Shown here: piece after piece, positions 23,608 through 36,639 of the stretch
Layout: the number at the start of each line of letters is the position of its first letter
Position numbering within the stretch: position 1 is the first letter of the stretch
Assembly (NCBI GenBank): GCA_037953625.1
Contig: CM075655.1
Location: 73,559,501 to 73,623,500, forward strand
DNA: 64,000 nucleotides
Source: Crotalaria pallida
Lineage: Eukaryota > Streptophyta > Magnoliopsida > Fabales > Fabaceae
Direction: 5' to 3'
The notes under the pieces: model-generated
The model's database searches: none
What the model saw: the letters and a program-made list of their open reading frames with translations, nothing else
Told to the model about the DNA's origin: nothing
Position numbers and translations under genes: made by a program

Positions 23608-24728
23608 ATAATTATTTATGTCCTAAACAATTTTGAAGATAGCAAGTCCTTTTAAACTTTGCCATGTCAATAGTTCCACATACGAATTGAATTGATCCCT
23701 AGTAGCTGCAAAATTATCACCCTCCCCTTTCCTTGGCAAAAACTTTGCCTATTAAAAAGAAAAGTCTCCATAAAAAAATATTGAGATTCATTCTTATGTG
23801 CTATTTTAATAGGGCGATTTTTTTAAGTTCTTATCGGCGCTAGATTGGAGCCATTATGGGGGCTGCTCGCTAAAATTGGATTCTTTATGCACTTGATCCA
23901 CTTTTAACTGTTATTTTTGTTATAAACATGAAAGTAGTGTGGGAGAAAGTTATGTCAACTCTAAGGGCTCAGATCTTCGGAAGAATTTTGATTTAGAAGG
24001 TAAAGCCAAATGTTTTAAAAAATTCCTGCTAATTTTAAATTAGTTCTCTTTGATGATGCGTAGAGATGTTTATTTGCAAGAATATGTACGGCAGTCTGAC
24101 ATAGAGATGTTTATTTGAAAGAATATGTATGGCAGTCTGAAGTCTAAACTATAGGACAGAAGTTATTTTGCAATGGTCATTTAATCACACTTGCACACTA
24201 ATGCTCTTTTGTTCATGCAGGTTGAATTTTTTGACAAATACAAGGTATGTGTGTGGAATCAGTTAATTATATGTCCCTTCCCTCTCTTCTCCTGTCCTTT
24301 TGACTTCATCTTTCTTTCCCTCTCATTCTCATCTGTCGAGTAACATAACTCTTTTCAATTCCATTTTATGCATCTTAGTACAAAATATAAATTTTTGGTT
24401 TTAAAAGGTATAGTGTATTGCTTTATTTCTTTGCTTTAATGATGGTAAACTAATAGAATAGGTGCACTTTCATGGGTTTCCTCCTTATAGGTTGGTGAAC
24501 TCACTGGTTTATTAACATTTGAATTGGGTTCTCTTAAAGATATTGTGAACGAGAATGTTTCGAGAGATCGTGAATTCTGTAATTTCAATCTGTAATGTAA
24601 GTAGTTCAAGTTGATATGTGTCACGCAATTTATGACAAGTTTTCTATACATTTCTTATATCTAGTTTTGGCCTTAACGATTATTACAGAAGCATACTAGA
24701 GTGCACCGAGCGCAAATATATTCACTAG
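23608..24728. other. No gene recognised
   Basis: Contains a 40-50 bp tandem duplication at about 24062-24140 (tagagatgtttatttg...ggcagtctga). A 24 bp exon-like block at about 24222-24245 encodes VEFFDKYK between a good AG and a GTATGT. It is too short to assign. Confidence 0.35.
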
Positions 24729-24749
24729 CACTACTGGAAAAAACACTTT

Positions 24750-25100
24750 TAAAATCGGTCGTTTTAGACTTTTAAAATCGGTCGTTGAGGTGATGTGAAA
24801 AATGATGATGTTAAAAGTGGCACTTTTAAAATCGGTCATGTGACCGAGTTAAAAAAACTTTTAAAATCGGTCAAGTGACGGAGTTAAAAAGAACTTTTAA
24901 AATCAGTCAATGTACGACCGAATTAAAAAGTTTAATTTATAAAATCGGTCAATGTACGACCGAGTTAAAAAGTTTAATTTTTAAAATCGGTCAATGTATG
25001 ACCGATTTAAAATGTTCCGTTTTTAAAATCGTTCAATTTACGACCGAGTTAAAATGTTCCACTTTTAAAATTGGTCACTAGCGACCGATTTTAATTGTCG
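24750..25100. repeat. Left subterminal repeats of the CACTA
   Basis: Roughly ten copies of a ttttaaaatcggtca...gaccgagttaaa motif in both orientations, spaced 25-40 bp apart. Confidence 0.85.
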
Positions 25101-25410
25101 CTTTTTTTTTATTTTTAAAACACTTTTGAACATTCAACCCTGCATTTTTCAAAATATATTTATAAATAGATAAATAAAACAAACACAAACAGAAAAACAG
25201 AATTGAAACAAAAATAAATATATATTTTTCAATAACTTCTACACAAGATAATATATATATAGTTCTCAAAAGGGTAACACTACCCTATCTCAACATTTTG
25301 CTTGGTTCAGTGTCTCAGCCAAGGAATAAAATTTCTGCAGCAAGGGGCTTTAAATAGTGTTGTTGCTATTACTAAAGGGTCACCACCACACCACAAATTG
25401 ACAACACAAC

Positions 25411-25590
25411 ACAATAAATTCCTAACAATAATGTCATTAATTACTATCTAAATGTCATTGATTGCTATATGCTAGTTCAAGAATAAACGATGCCCAACAC
25501 ACAATAAATTCCTAACAATATATGTCATTATTAATTACTATCTAAATGTCATTGATTGCTATATGCTAGTTCAAGAATAAAGGATGCCCA
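25411..25590. repeat. ~90 bp tandem duplication
   Basis: tctaaatgtcattgattgct and gctagttcaagaataaa occur twice. It duplicates the 3' end of the Ulp1-type gene, including its stop codon. Confidence 0.8.
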
Positions 25591-28500
25591 ACGCTCCTGA
25601 ACATTTTCAATGACTTCTTTTGCTAGCGGACCTGGCGGATTGTGCAAAAATGACTGAAATATAATAAAATGAAAAGTCATTAATATAAATTAAACAAATA
25701 AGATGTATAGTATATCTCATCACTTCATTCCATATATACTCAACATACATAGTCATTCAATTACCTCATTCCATCTATCCTTAATTTTTGCAGTGACAAT
25801 GGTAAGCATATTTACCATGACATAAAATCCACATTCCTTGCTCCCAAATTGTTTTGCACACTACATACAACATTTGTATAATTAAATACAAATTATCAAT
25901 AACGTACATGACGAATTCAAATCAATCATATTAACCCATGCAGGACCAACACGGACATTACAAGTGCACATATGTCATAAACGAATTAACAGGGCCAGCA
26001 GATCCAGACAAATTCCCTTGCCCAAAGTTAAATATATTCTCCAACCTTTATATAGTCACTTCATATCAATTATTCACAAGGTCAGAAAGGTCATTACAAG
26101 CACACATACATGTCATAATCCATTTCATTTAATCAAATTACCTCATTAAAAAAGTTAATATACCTTGGGTCTAATTCATGTAAACTTCTTTCTCCTGTGA
26201 GAGGGCACTCCTTCATGTGTGTGATATGCAGTCATCGCTCTGTTTGAAAAATAACCACAATATATAAGTATACGTTGTATGCAATATTGGATAATAATAG
26301 ACACTACAACAAAAAGTAGAATAAGTAGCGCATATATTTAGTAGCGTTTCTGGAATAAATGCTATAAATGGTAATTCTTAGATTTTACGTAGCGCTTAAT
26401 TTAATAAACGCTACAGAATGTGAAAAATTTTTATAGCATTTTTACAGAAAAGTGCTACTAATAAGTTATCATAGAATTTTAAAAAAGTTTTATTTAACAT
26501 TTGTAGCGTTTTTACTAATAAGCGCTACTGATTGTCATACAATTTGTAGCGCTTATTACATAAACGCTAATGATTATTACATTAATCAGTAGAATTTCTT
26601 TAATAAGTGCTACTAATAAATTATCCTAAAATTTTTAAGAAGTTTATTGTAATTCGTAGCAATTATATGTAGCACTTATCAAATAAGCGCTACTAATTCT
26701 AAAAAATTTTAATTAATTAGTATAATAATTTTTAGATATCTGTAGCGCTTATCACATGAACGCTACTAATCCTATAGAATTTTTAGCTATTTATAGAACT
26801 TATCACATGAGCGCTACTAATCCTATAAAATTGAATCCCCCACGAAAAGATAAAATAGAAACCAACTCTCTATCTTAATCCCTATTTTCTTTCCCACTCT
26901 TAGAAACCACCACATTGAAACCTCACGTACGCGTGTATAGTTGCCCCTGCTACCCTCTATTACGATCGACGCTGAAACCACGGCTGCTACGATAGTCGCT
27001 GCCCCTGCTCCCTGCTGGTGCCCCACGCGACCCAGGAACGTTGCTGCGATCGCCGCTGCCCCTGCTTCCCGCTGTTGCTGCCCCGACAAACGTTGTTGCT
27101 GCCGTAACCAGGGACTCGCGCGATTCCATTGCTGCCCCGCGCCCGCTGCCCCACGACCCACAATGGTTCCTTGCTGATTAGTTTTTAGACATGTAAACAT
27201 TTGTCTGGTGCTTTGATTAGCTTGCTTATTTTGTGTCAATGGTGCTTTTTATTAACTCACAATCGTTCCTTGCTTATTTTGTGTTTTTTAACATCAAAAT
27301 AATCACTCTTTTGTTTTTGGGAAAAATCCTTAAGCAAACATGATTATTTTGATAAATTAACTAAAAGAGCGATTTTTTTAACTAAAAGCTAACAAATCTA
27401 GAAGGAGGGTATTTTCAGTGAAAATCCTGAATGCAGTGAAGGCTCTTTTTGGTATAGAACTAATTAGCAGGTATAGTTAGACTAACTTTTTGCAGATTTA
27501 AACTAATTTTCTACATATGCTATTGTTGCATCAATGTTTGGGCTAGCACCATTGAGTTAGTTGTCCCACTTTTACTTTTAGGGTATGTTTGGTTTCAATT
27601 TTCCCCATGGCCAACACGCGTTCATTCCTCCCCAACGTGATAGCAGATTGTTTGGTTGGGCGTTTGAGAAATTGATTCACCTCTCCACATCGATTTGGGG
27701 CTGAAGCAACTCCGAGCCGCTTTTGCATTAGGAGAAAATCGATTTGAGAGTTTTTCAAAAGATGTGTTCTAATTGTTCTCCTTATTGCCCTCCTTGCCAC
27801 TTTGCTTTATGCTTCTCCTTCTCCCTTCTGCTGCAAATTTGTGATGTACATGCATGGTTTTTTTGTGGTCTTTTCTCTTTCAATTCTCAATGTCGCCAAT
27901 TTAAATCACCATAAAAAGAATATTGATGGTGGTTACCTAAAAAAGCTCCATTCTCTAATAGGTAAACAGGGTTGCTTGTTGTGTTGGAAAAAATTTACAT
28001 GCCCATCGAGGCATTCTTACTTTTGGTTGTGGGAATTTATTCATTTCAACCATAAACTTTTAAGGGGGTGATATTCTGTCCATGTCCCATTCAATTTGCT
28101 GTCATATGACGTGATCCGATATGCTGTTTGCTGCCATAGGTGGTGCACTGGTTTGTTGTTTGTTGTCATGTGCAACAGACTGGTGGTGGGCTACTGCGAA
28201 TTGTACTGATTACAAGTGGGGGCTGGTTGCTAGATTGGTGTTGGGCATAGCGGATTGTTCAGGTGGTTGTCTCATGTTTTGGTTTAATGCCTTTTGCTGT
28301 CAAGGAAGCAACTAGTATTCTCAGCAAAGGAAACCTCTTCACAAGAAATAGCAAATTTGATCAAGACAAGGTCCTGGCTGTGGCTAAAAGGGTGTAACAA
28401 CAAATTGATGATGTCTTTGTTTAAATGGGTAACAAATCCCCTTCATAGCAAATTAGTTTTAGTTTAATTTATATTGCTGAGATTCTCAATTTTGATTATT

Positions 28501-31500
28501 ATTCCGTGTAGATTTGTTATTTTTAACTTAGCTTGGTATAACGTTGTAGTACTTTTCTGACTATGGTTTGACATACTCTTCAGATCAACTTGATGAAATT
28601 AAGGAAGAATGGTCTCCTTACGTAGCTTTCAATCATGCGCCTAAATAACTATTTGGTTTGGTAAGTATCTTTGTTTTTATTAGTTTTTAATTTTGTTGTT
28701 GTTTGGTTTCCTTCATGGGTTAACACCCCTAAGTTATATGCATGTTTTGGTGAATATTTATTTTTGATTTCATATGTAGATCTGTAGAAGAAATGCATGT
28801 GCATTGGTGTTCAAATTTAGGAGTTTTTGAAGCAAGCATTTATATGGGATTAGTAGAAACTGCTACAATATTAGAATGATATATACCTTATCATATAGAT
28901 TTTGATCACATAGTTACTTTTTTTAATTTCGGATTAGGTATCATTGTAATGGTTTATTACTCAAAGATTTAATATTATTTTTGTTTATAAATAGTATGTT
29001 CTTCTAACAAATATTATTTATATTAAAAAAAACATTCATAACTTTTAGTAGCATTATGACGAAAAAGTGGTACTAAAACTAATGAACATTTAGTAGCGTT
29101 CATGAATTTGCTGAACATTTAGTAGCATTTAGGATGAAAAGTGCTACAGAAATTGCTCACTTTCAGTAGCATTTTATAGAAAGTGTTACTAATTCTTATA
29201 TTTTTAGTAGCGTTTTATTTTCCATTTCTTAATATAATTGTTCGACTTTTTGTAGCGCCTATAGCATAAGCGCTACTGAATAGTTGTTTTTAGTAGCGCT
29301 TCCGGAAGCGCTACTATTGATACCGGTACTTTTTATTACACTTTCATACGTAGCGCTTCAAAGTGCTACAAAATGTGAAAAATAAACGCTACAAAAACGT
29401 TTTTTTGTTGTAGTGAGAATTGCATAAAACAAATTGTATTACAAATAAAGGCTTATGTTTGTAAAATATCGGACATAGACTTGTCCAAGGGCCACCACAT
29501 TGAACACAAGTGCACGACGACATTGTCACTCGGACAAATGACAATGAGTTGCCAATGCCAGCTACAAGAAAATAATGATTATCAACTTATCGATATTAAA
29601 TATAAGTCAAAGGACAACATATTGGAGCATATTATAAATATCACAAAAACAATTAATACTCACCCGCTAATGTAAGGTGCTAGGTAGTATTTATGAGTCT
29701 TACTGATTAACCTCGATTGAATGTATACTCGAATATCTTTATCCGAGAATTTTCCATTTGCAATGAGGTTAGGTTCTATGAATCCATACTCTTTGTCTAT
29801 ACCTTTTTCGACACACAAGCGATGCAAATACCTAAAATTGTTCGTTAGCATTAATAGTTTGAGTATTAAAATAATGTAGTTAACTAAAATAGTTTTAATT
29901 AACTTACACGATCCATGCTTGTATGATTGGTATATCAACCTCTTCAGCTCTAATGACCCAATCTATTATGTTGGCATCAATCCAAGTGGTGATTTCCATA
30001 TCCAAACCAATGACCTCAGGTTTCAAACATATTTCTATAGTTGATCCAGTCCCTTTCAATTTATACATCAGTGCAAATGCACGTACTAAGACTTGGAAGT
30101 TCTTGAGGTAATTGTTGAGGTGGATTTGGTGTTTTGGGCAATATTACCTAAACAACATAATATGTATATTATTAGTTAAAAGAATAAAAGATACATGACT
30201 ATGAATAAATAAGAATGAATTAATAATATACCGTTTCTGAGATATGCTTCACGAGTCGACTTGGCCACAATATGAAGTGCTTGAGGGCTTGTACTACTGT
30301 TTTAACTTCTTCAGTCTCCTCAAGCACTTTAGCATTCTCATCTAACGCTTCAACAACCACTACTTTCTTAAATCTATCTGGTATAGGTATATTGTGTATG
30401 GTTGTGTATTCATAAACCTTGCCCTTTGCTACAACATGGACATATGGCTCCTCAATATATAGATTGTATAGATCATTGGGATCAAAGTCATCAGCATCAT
30501 TTGGTATCTCTACTATTGGAGTATTACTCCCTTTGTCGCTCAAGACTTTAGGATCAATATCCTTTGTTGTAAGGAGTTCAATATCGCAACTCAAATTGTT
30601 TGATTTCATAATTATGGCTACTTGCCCCATGAGTTGGCTCATCATTTCTTCTCTAATAACTTTGACCTCAACGTCCACTCGAGCTTTGACCTGAGTCTCC
30701 ACCATTTTTTCCATGCTAGAGAAAGTTTGGCATGATGATGATGTGCCCCAATATTCACGGTGACCAATACCTTTTCCTGCGGTACGAACACGACCAGAAT
30801 GCTCAGGTTGCCCTAATGCAGCAGTAAGGATATCATTCTTCCCAACAAGCTCTCCTGAACCACTTTGTCATAAAGAATCCTACAATAAATAATTTGTAAA
30901 CATGATCAATATAGGTGTGATTCAATCATAAGCATACACACAACATATATATCAATAAATATAGTTATTTACGTACGATCTTTCCAGCAACAACTTCCGT
31001 TTCCTTATTTACAAACTCTTTAGTCTTTCGTAATCTAGCTTTCTTCCATTTCTCACTGCGTGGTGATGGAGATGGGGGAGCATCAGGATCAATAGAATGA
31101 TCTGTCTCTTCTTGAAGTTGAATTTTTTTTATCTTATCTTCCATGATCTTGTCGGTCGCCAATTTGTATCCCCCACGAGACATTACATGAGGGTATAAAT
31201 TTTGCGCTGTAATCTCTTGAGCTTTCTTTCTTTTTGCCTGTTGTTAGTGAAAGAATACATAATGTTTATTTATTATTAATATATAACTTAGTATAATAAC
31301 TTAACAAAAATTAGCAAAAATTCGATCATAATCAATAACAAATAATACTAGTTAGTATAATAACTTACCAAAAACTCAGGTGTATGTCGACTTTCAACAA
31401 ATTTTTCCCAATCTTCCGGAGCAATATATTTATACTTGTCACAGGGGTTTAGGTGACTCTTTTCTCCAAAAATGTATTCATTTGTGAGCTTTATCTTGAA

Positions 31501-31934
31501 TTGTCTCCATGCAACACCAGCATTTGAAATGCTTTTTTTTTTCTTAAAATTGCATCGTTTGGAACATCATAGGTGATCTGCATTACACAACAAAGACAAT
31601 GGTTTATTCAAATAATTCAAAATAATATATAGACACACAAATAACGATTAAAAACAACCAAAAAGAATTGTAGTGATTATACCGTTATACATTCTCAAAT
31701 ATGGTTCTTCGTTTCTTCCGATACATGATCCCATTCTGATATTATGATTGATACTTTGCTACGTCCTAGTAACCCCACATAGCTATTGAATCTTCTAGCT
31801 TATGGCCCTATAGCATCTCTACTGCTATCAAACTCAATTGGCACTTTTTGACCAGCAAGACGTGGGGCAGTCAAAGAGGGCAACCGTGTCGGGCCCCTAC
31901 CCTTTTTTGTGGGGGCAGAATTAGTATCATCCAT
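25546..31934 (-). pseudogene. CACTA Transposase_24/Ulp1-type gene, broken
   Basis: A multi-exon plant CACTA gene. The N-terminus (31934-31690) begins MDDTNSAPTKKGRGPTRLPS and has a TAA (31800-31802) where the family has Asn before ARRFNSYVGLLGRSKV. Next come blocks with CDKYKYIAPEDWEKFVESRH (about 31435-31375) and MSRGGYKLATDKIMEDKIKK with a basic WKKARLRKTKEF segment (31183-30965), the Transposase_24 hallmark. Block 30714-30220 has a charged coiled-coil-like start and KVYEYTTIHNIPIP / HFILWPSRLV, as in DUF8039-type proteins. Block 30110-29660 (YGFIEPNLI, YLAPYISG) leads into an Ulp1-like cysteine protease. Its GSKECGFYVM segment (25861-25764), with the likely catalytic Cys, and the C-terminus (25670-25546) lie beyond the inserted second CACTA. 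The stop and indels mark it as a pseudogene. Confidence 0.75.
26302..29415. mobile_element. Nested non-autonomous CACTA (3.1 kb)
   Basis: Ends CACTACAACAAAAA in inverted orientation, flanked by AGA at 26299-26301 and 29416-29418. Subterminal zones (26320-26820 and 29030-29400) repeat tagtagcgcttat / agcgctact motifs. No transposase is inside. The interior has a GC-rich Ala-rich block (26940-27180) and AT-rich sequence with frames such as GVFEASIYMGLVETATI (about 28830), which I cannot assign. It sits in the Ulp1-type gene of the larger CACTA, between sequence coding for YLAPYISG and the catalytic-Cys segment, so it is the younger insertion. Confidence 0.85.
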
Positions 31935-32102
31935 GACCCCGTAGACAAGAAGCAAAAGTAACCTTAAGAAACACAACAAACAAAATATTCAATAAAATAT
32001 GACAAAATAAAAATTAAACTAATTAGACCTTAAATCGTTTAGGAATAGGACCGTTCTCCCAAATTCCTTCACGATGATCATCCCGAGTGGCATGTACAGT
32101 GT

Positions 32103-33190
32103 CTATTTCATTTTCTGATCCTCATTGAAAGTTGGTATTCTCGAAGAAATTGAATGATGAGTCTCAAGAGAATCAAGCGTTGAATTAAGATCATCGCCAG
32201 GTACGCTTCTCCCTTGGAGAACAACTGACAATTTCTCATTAGAAGGATCCTTGATATAAAACACTTGAATTGCCTGGAATGCCATTATGAAAGGCTCATC
32301 CGTGTAAGCTAATCGGTTTAGGTCAACCAATGTAAATCCCATCTCATCTTTCTGTATGGCATTCGTGTTGACCCATTGACATTTGAAAACAGGCACACAA
32401 AATTTGGTGTAGTCAACTTCCCAAATCTCATCAATCACTCCATAGTAAGGTGTGGATGTCATGATAGGATTTTTATCATCTACTTTGGAGAAGTGCATGG
32501 CATTAGCAAAAAGCATAACCCCACTATTTTGAACAGTGCTCTTGTCATCAAGGGACTTTGTATAGAAAGAATAATTGTTGATATCAAATCCACTCAAACA
32601 TATTACATCAAAGTTAGGCCCACGTGCTAGCCATTTTAATGTATCAGAAACAGTATTGTCTTTACCAATTTGTTCTCCAAACCAATTCAAGAAAGTCTTA
32701 TTATGCTCCTTCATCAACCACCTTTCATTCATTCGAGGGTTGTTATCCTTGATAATGCTTTTGTGAGTAACTATGTAAGGTTGAACCTCGTCAGTATTAT
32801 TCAAGATGTAGAAATGTGCCTTTAGCACTTCCTCCCGATTCATGCTCTTAACACGTACACCCTGTGTTTTGACACCTTCATATCTTCCATCGTGACGAGA
32901 CTCTGGAAGCCCTATAGGTTTTGCTTTTCCCAAGTAGTCTAAACAAAACTCAATACTTTCCTCAGCAATGTATTTTTGAACAATGGATGCTTCCGGACGA
33001 TATAGATTCTTAACGTACCCTTTCAAGATTTTCATGTATCGCTCAACAGGGTACATCCATCGTAAATAAACAGGGCCACAGAACCTAATCTCCCTCACTA
33101 GATGAACAACCAAGTGAACCATGATGTCAAAAAATGAAGGAGGAAAATACATCTCCAATTGGCACAAGATAACAACACCTTCATAAGAGA
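32103..33190 (-). pseudogene. TNP2-type CACTA transposase, C-terminal part
   Basis: An open frame of about 354 codons carries the DUF4218 region (CQLEMYFPPSFFDIMVHLVV, then RWMYPVERYMKILKGYVKNL). It also carries the DUF4216 region (YYGVIDEIWEVDYTKFCVPV, then FKCQWVNTNAIQKDEMGFTL). In CACTA transposases these follow the catalytic TNP2 domain. Here no TNP2 catalytic domain is found upstream (33200-36280); unrelated sequence, a DUF829-like exon and Copia DNA fill that space. The frame ends at a TAG (32103). Another frame just beyond it continues with VHATRDDHREGIWENGPIPK, so a frameshift is likely. The protein could not catalyse transposition on its own. Confidence 0.85.
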
Positions 33191-33636
33191 ATTGATATGC
33201 TTCAGAAGGAGAGAAATAGTATGAAGCAAGAGATTATGAATGAATTAGGAGATATGGAACAACATTTAATGTTCTTGAAGGGCTTACACACTCAACTCGT
33301 GCTAATAAATAAATGATTTCGGTAAAATTTTATCCCAACTAACAGTAAAAGTGAGACTTGCTGCGATAAATAGAATTAAAATTAAGCTAAAAAATGAAGA
33401 AATACTCACAAATTGGTAACCAGAGAAGAGTAATTGTAGAGCAATGGAACGGAAGATACCAATACACTCAGCAAAGATCTCCAATCTGATTCAGTGAAAG
33501 AAATCCCAAATAGAGCATAACATTATCAGCAAAACCTCAAAGATACAATCTTTAACTTAATTAAAACACAGTTTCATCATCTAAAAATGTGGATCTGAGT
33601 CAATCAGACATCAGAAGTTAAACCATTTATAGCAGC

Positions 33637-33672
33637 ACGCACACATGCACACGCGCGCGCACACACACACAA
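33637..33672. repeat. (AC)n microsatellite
   Basis: cacacacgcgcgcgcacacacacac-type dinucleotide run in the intron following the DUF829-like exon. Confidence 0.85.
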
Positions 33673-33702
33673 ACACAATGCTGAAATACTAAAATTGAAT
33701 AC

Positions 33703-33783
33703 CTGAAGAACCTTTAACATACAAGCTTTTGAACCTCCTGAAAAAGATGCAAAAACAATGGGGCAAGGCCGAACTTTTATTAC
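33703..33783 (-). pseudogene. DUF829 (TMEM53-like) exon fragment
   Basis: A clean 81 bp exon lies between tttcaatatgcag and GTATTC. It encodes PIVFASFSGGSKACMLKVLQ preceded by VIKVRPC. The VFASFSGG.KACM.KVLQ stretch, with its Gly-x-Ser-Gly-Gly-like turn, is what I know from plant DUF829/TMEM53 alpha-beta hydrolase-like proteins. Only this exon is recognisable. It sits in the large CACTA upstream of the TNP2 remnant and is probably captured. Confidence 0.5.
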
Positions 33784-33927
33784 CTGCATATTGAAATACA
33801 AAAAGAGTGAATACTTGATTGTTGAAACATGGATATGAGTTGGAATATTAGTATAATTTTATTATGCATAAAATTAAATTGCCATAACAGAAATTAATTT
33901 CAGAAACCTTTGCTAACAAATATATTA

Positions 33928-34980
33928 TCAATATGAAGAACAGAAATTAGGACCAAAATCCTTGACTTTTCTAGCCCTTTTGCTCTTCCTAAGTTCATGT
34001 ACAACATCAATATCAACATTACTAGAAGATATCAAACCAGAATTAGAAGACTGACCAACATGTTTAGGCAAATTTAATTTCAAGGGAAAAGTATTTTCAA
34101 AGAAAACAGCATCACGAGATCCCAACAAAGTATTCTTAGAGATTTCAGCAATTTCAGAATTTATGATCAAAAAACTATAAGTAGAACTATGCAGGGAATA
34201 TCCAGCAAACACACAATCAATAGTTTTAGGTCCTATTTTTATTTTCTTATTTATAGGAACACTTACTTTTGAAAGACACCCCCACATTTTGAGATATTTC
34301 AAATTTGGTATTCTATTTTTCCAAAACTCATACGGAGTCTTGTCATATTTTTTTATAAGGAATTCTGTTAAGAACATGACAAGCAGAATATAAAGCTTCA
34401 CCCCAAAGATTGTTTGGCAAACCAGAACTTAAAAGCATAGCATTCACCATATCAAGTAAAGTGTGAATTTTTCTTTCAGTTACTCCATTTGATTGAGGAG
34501 CAAACGGAGGAGTAACTTCATGAATAATTCCATGCAATTCACAAAAATCATTCATTTCAGAATGTGCATATTCTCCACCTCTATCATATCGAAGAATCTT
34601 AATTCTTTTTTCTAATTGATTTTCTACTTCAGCTTTATACACTTTAAATTTATCAAACAATTCACTTTTGTGACTAATCAAATTCACATAGCAATATTTA
34701 GAAAAATCATCAATAAACGTGATGAAATATCTTTTTCCACCACGGGTTAACATACCATTGCTATCACACACATCACTATGAATTAGTTCAAGCAAGCTAG
34801 AATCATGTTCAGTGCAATTATTAAAAGGTTTTCTAGGTTGTTTTGCTTCAACACATATTTGACATTTTTTATTCAAATTAATAGAAGCCTTAGGAATAAG
34901 ATCAAGAGACATCAATTTTCTTATAGAATTGAAATCACATATCCAAGCCTACCATGCCACACATCACAGCAGTTTAGAAG
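33928..34980 (-). pseudogene. Copia retrotransposon integrase fragment
   Basis: Two overlapping minus-strand frames form the middle of a Copia polyprotein. A gag-pre-integrase remnant (WHGRLGYV, frameshifted) is followed by CQICVEAKQPRKPF, the integrase core (ELIHSDVCDSNGMLTRGGKR, then YFITFIDDFSKYCYV; RYDRGGEYAHSEM; HEVTPPFAPQSNGVTERK). After a frameshift near 34343-34401 come TPYEFWKNRIPNLKYLKMWG and the start of the linker. The integrase D, D and E residues are visible. Protease, RT, RNase H and LTRs are missing. A truncated insertion in the large CACTA. Confidence 0.9.
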
Positions 34981-36281
34981 CAGTTATTTATGTAAGTTTA
35001 AGTACTGGTTTGTATGATAATATTAGGCAGTGTGGAATTAGACAGCCTTTTGTTGATATTTTCACCCCATTCAAGCTAATTTATGCATACTGATGGTATC
35101 TAAAACATTTCATAGGAATCTTTTTTATATTTTTTATATTTCAGCTTAACAAATTGATTTCATGATGCCAACTAATGGACCAAGTGATTAGAACTGTGGA
35201 ACATCAAAACCAGAAGGACCAACAACTGCAGTTGCAGACCCAGAATGTTGAGGTTTTGTATTCAACATTTTAGAATACAAAATTGTTTCACTTTACCTTA
35301 TAGTTTATAGAAAGCAAATTCCTGTGCATATATTTCTGAAGTATATTTGTATCTATTCTCAATCAGAAGAACGAAAAACGAAAGAAAACACTAAATGTAG
35401 GATCCGGAGAAAGTGCCCAAGTAAGTTTTCCAAACCTTTAAAGAAAATATTGGAAATCCTTTCAAAGTTATTTATCCATTCTAAATCATTGCTTATGCTT
35501 AAATTTCACATCGGAATTAGACAACCTTTTGTTGATATTAAGCAAAAATAACATCACATCTAAGATTAAATTTCAGCATCTTAAATTAAATATCACATCT
35601 AAAATGACAACTTCCAGGAAACAAATCATTCCGACAAGTTTGAGCTAACTCAATATCATACATGTTATACATAAAAAAATCACAAATCAAAACTTTTGTC
35701 AAGAATAAAATTTCAAAATTAAAAAGGAGATATTAACAAAGAATAATCACATTGGAACAAAAACATGAGAATCTTATTATTAAAAAAGTGAGCATCAACA
35801 AAATTCCCGTTACAAAACACAAACTCCGAATCGAAAACACAAATATCGCTTATATCATCACAGATCCGGAATTAAACGTTTTCAATTTCTTAGTTCATGC
35901 ACAATTTTTTCCTTTCAATTTCTTCTAGCCAGAAAAATATTAGATACGGCTAGTCATAAACAGTTATTACAACAAAAGTTGAACATTAAATCATATGAAT
36001 AATACTAATAATTCTATAAAAGAGGAAGTCAATGCCCGAACCATACACATTTTTCATGGTGTGCTAGATAAGAGAAATTAGAAGTTTGGTCTTAAATGGG
36101 GAGTTTTTATTGTGAGAATGAGTCTTGATTACCTAAGTCTTGATTACATATTGAAATACACATTTTTCACTGGAATGAATCTTGGCATGCATTATGTTTT
36201 AATTTTGATTACCTAAGTATGATTTAGTGGTTAAGATTTACTTATAGTATCTCATAATAAACAATAAAATCAGATCTGTGA
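34981..36281. other. AT-rich CACTA interior, no gene recognised
   Basis: A similar motif (ttagacaaccttttgttgatatt) occurs near 35037 and 35517, perhaps a small duplicated segment. Otherwise nothing recognisable. Confidence 0.4.
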
Positions 36282-36519
36282 ATAAAGGTAATAGATACAA
36301 AGAAAAAACAACCGAATAACTCGATGAGAGAAACATGCATGTAAACACAAATCAAAACGAAGAAGCCCTAACCTGGTGGAGAAGAAGCGACGGAAAGAGA
36401 GGAGCGACGGAGAAGAAGAACGAAGAAGCCGTAGAGAGACGCGCCGCCGAAGAGAGGACAGTGATGAGGAGACGCGGTGAGGAGCTTTCAGTGATGAAGA
36501 ACCAACGAGACGCGGTGAG
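36282..36519. repeat. Inverted repeat arm A
   Basis: 238 bp whose reverse complement appears at 36890-37127 with almost no visible differences (shared aaccgaataactcgatgaga, gacgcgccgccgaagagagg). The same basic peptide frame appears on the plus strand here and on the minus strand in arm B, which shows the palindrome. Confidence 0.9.
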
Positions 36520-36639
36520 GAGCTTTCCGTCGTCGTCGGTGGAGAACAATGGCAGCAGTTCAGAGTGTAAGCCCTACTCTGTTAGTTTGTGTTATGTTTT
36601 GTTTTAGGTTTTGGCACTACTCTGGTAGTCTGCGTGCGA

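Noticed and set aside
24222..24245. Microexon encoding VEFFDKYK
   Set aside because: Good splice sites but only eight residues, with no companion exons recognised.
14064..24728. A second full-length CACTA from 14064 to the next CACTA end
   Set aside because: The end at 24729 is in the same (left) orientation, and no right terminus with a matching TSD was found.
26940..27180. Ala/Cys-rich frames in the nested CACTA
   Set aside because: GC-rich triplet-biased DNA; no recognisable family.
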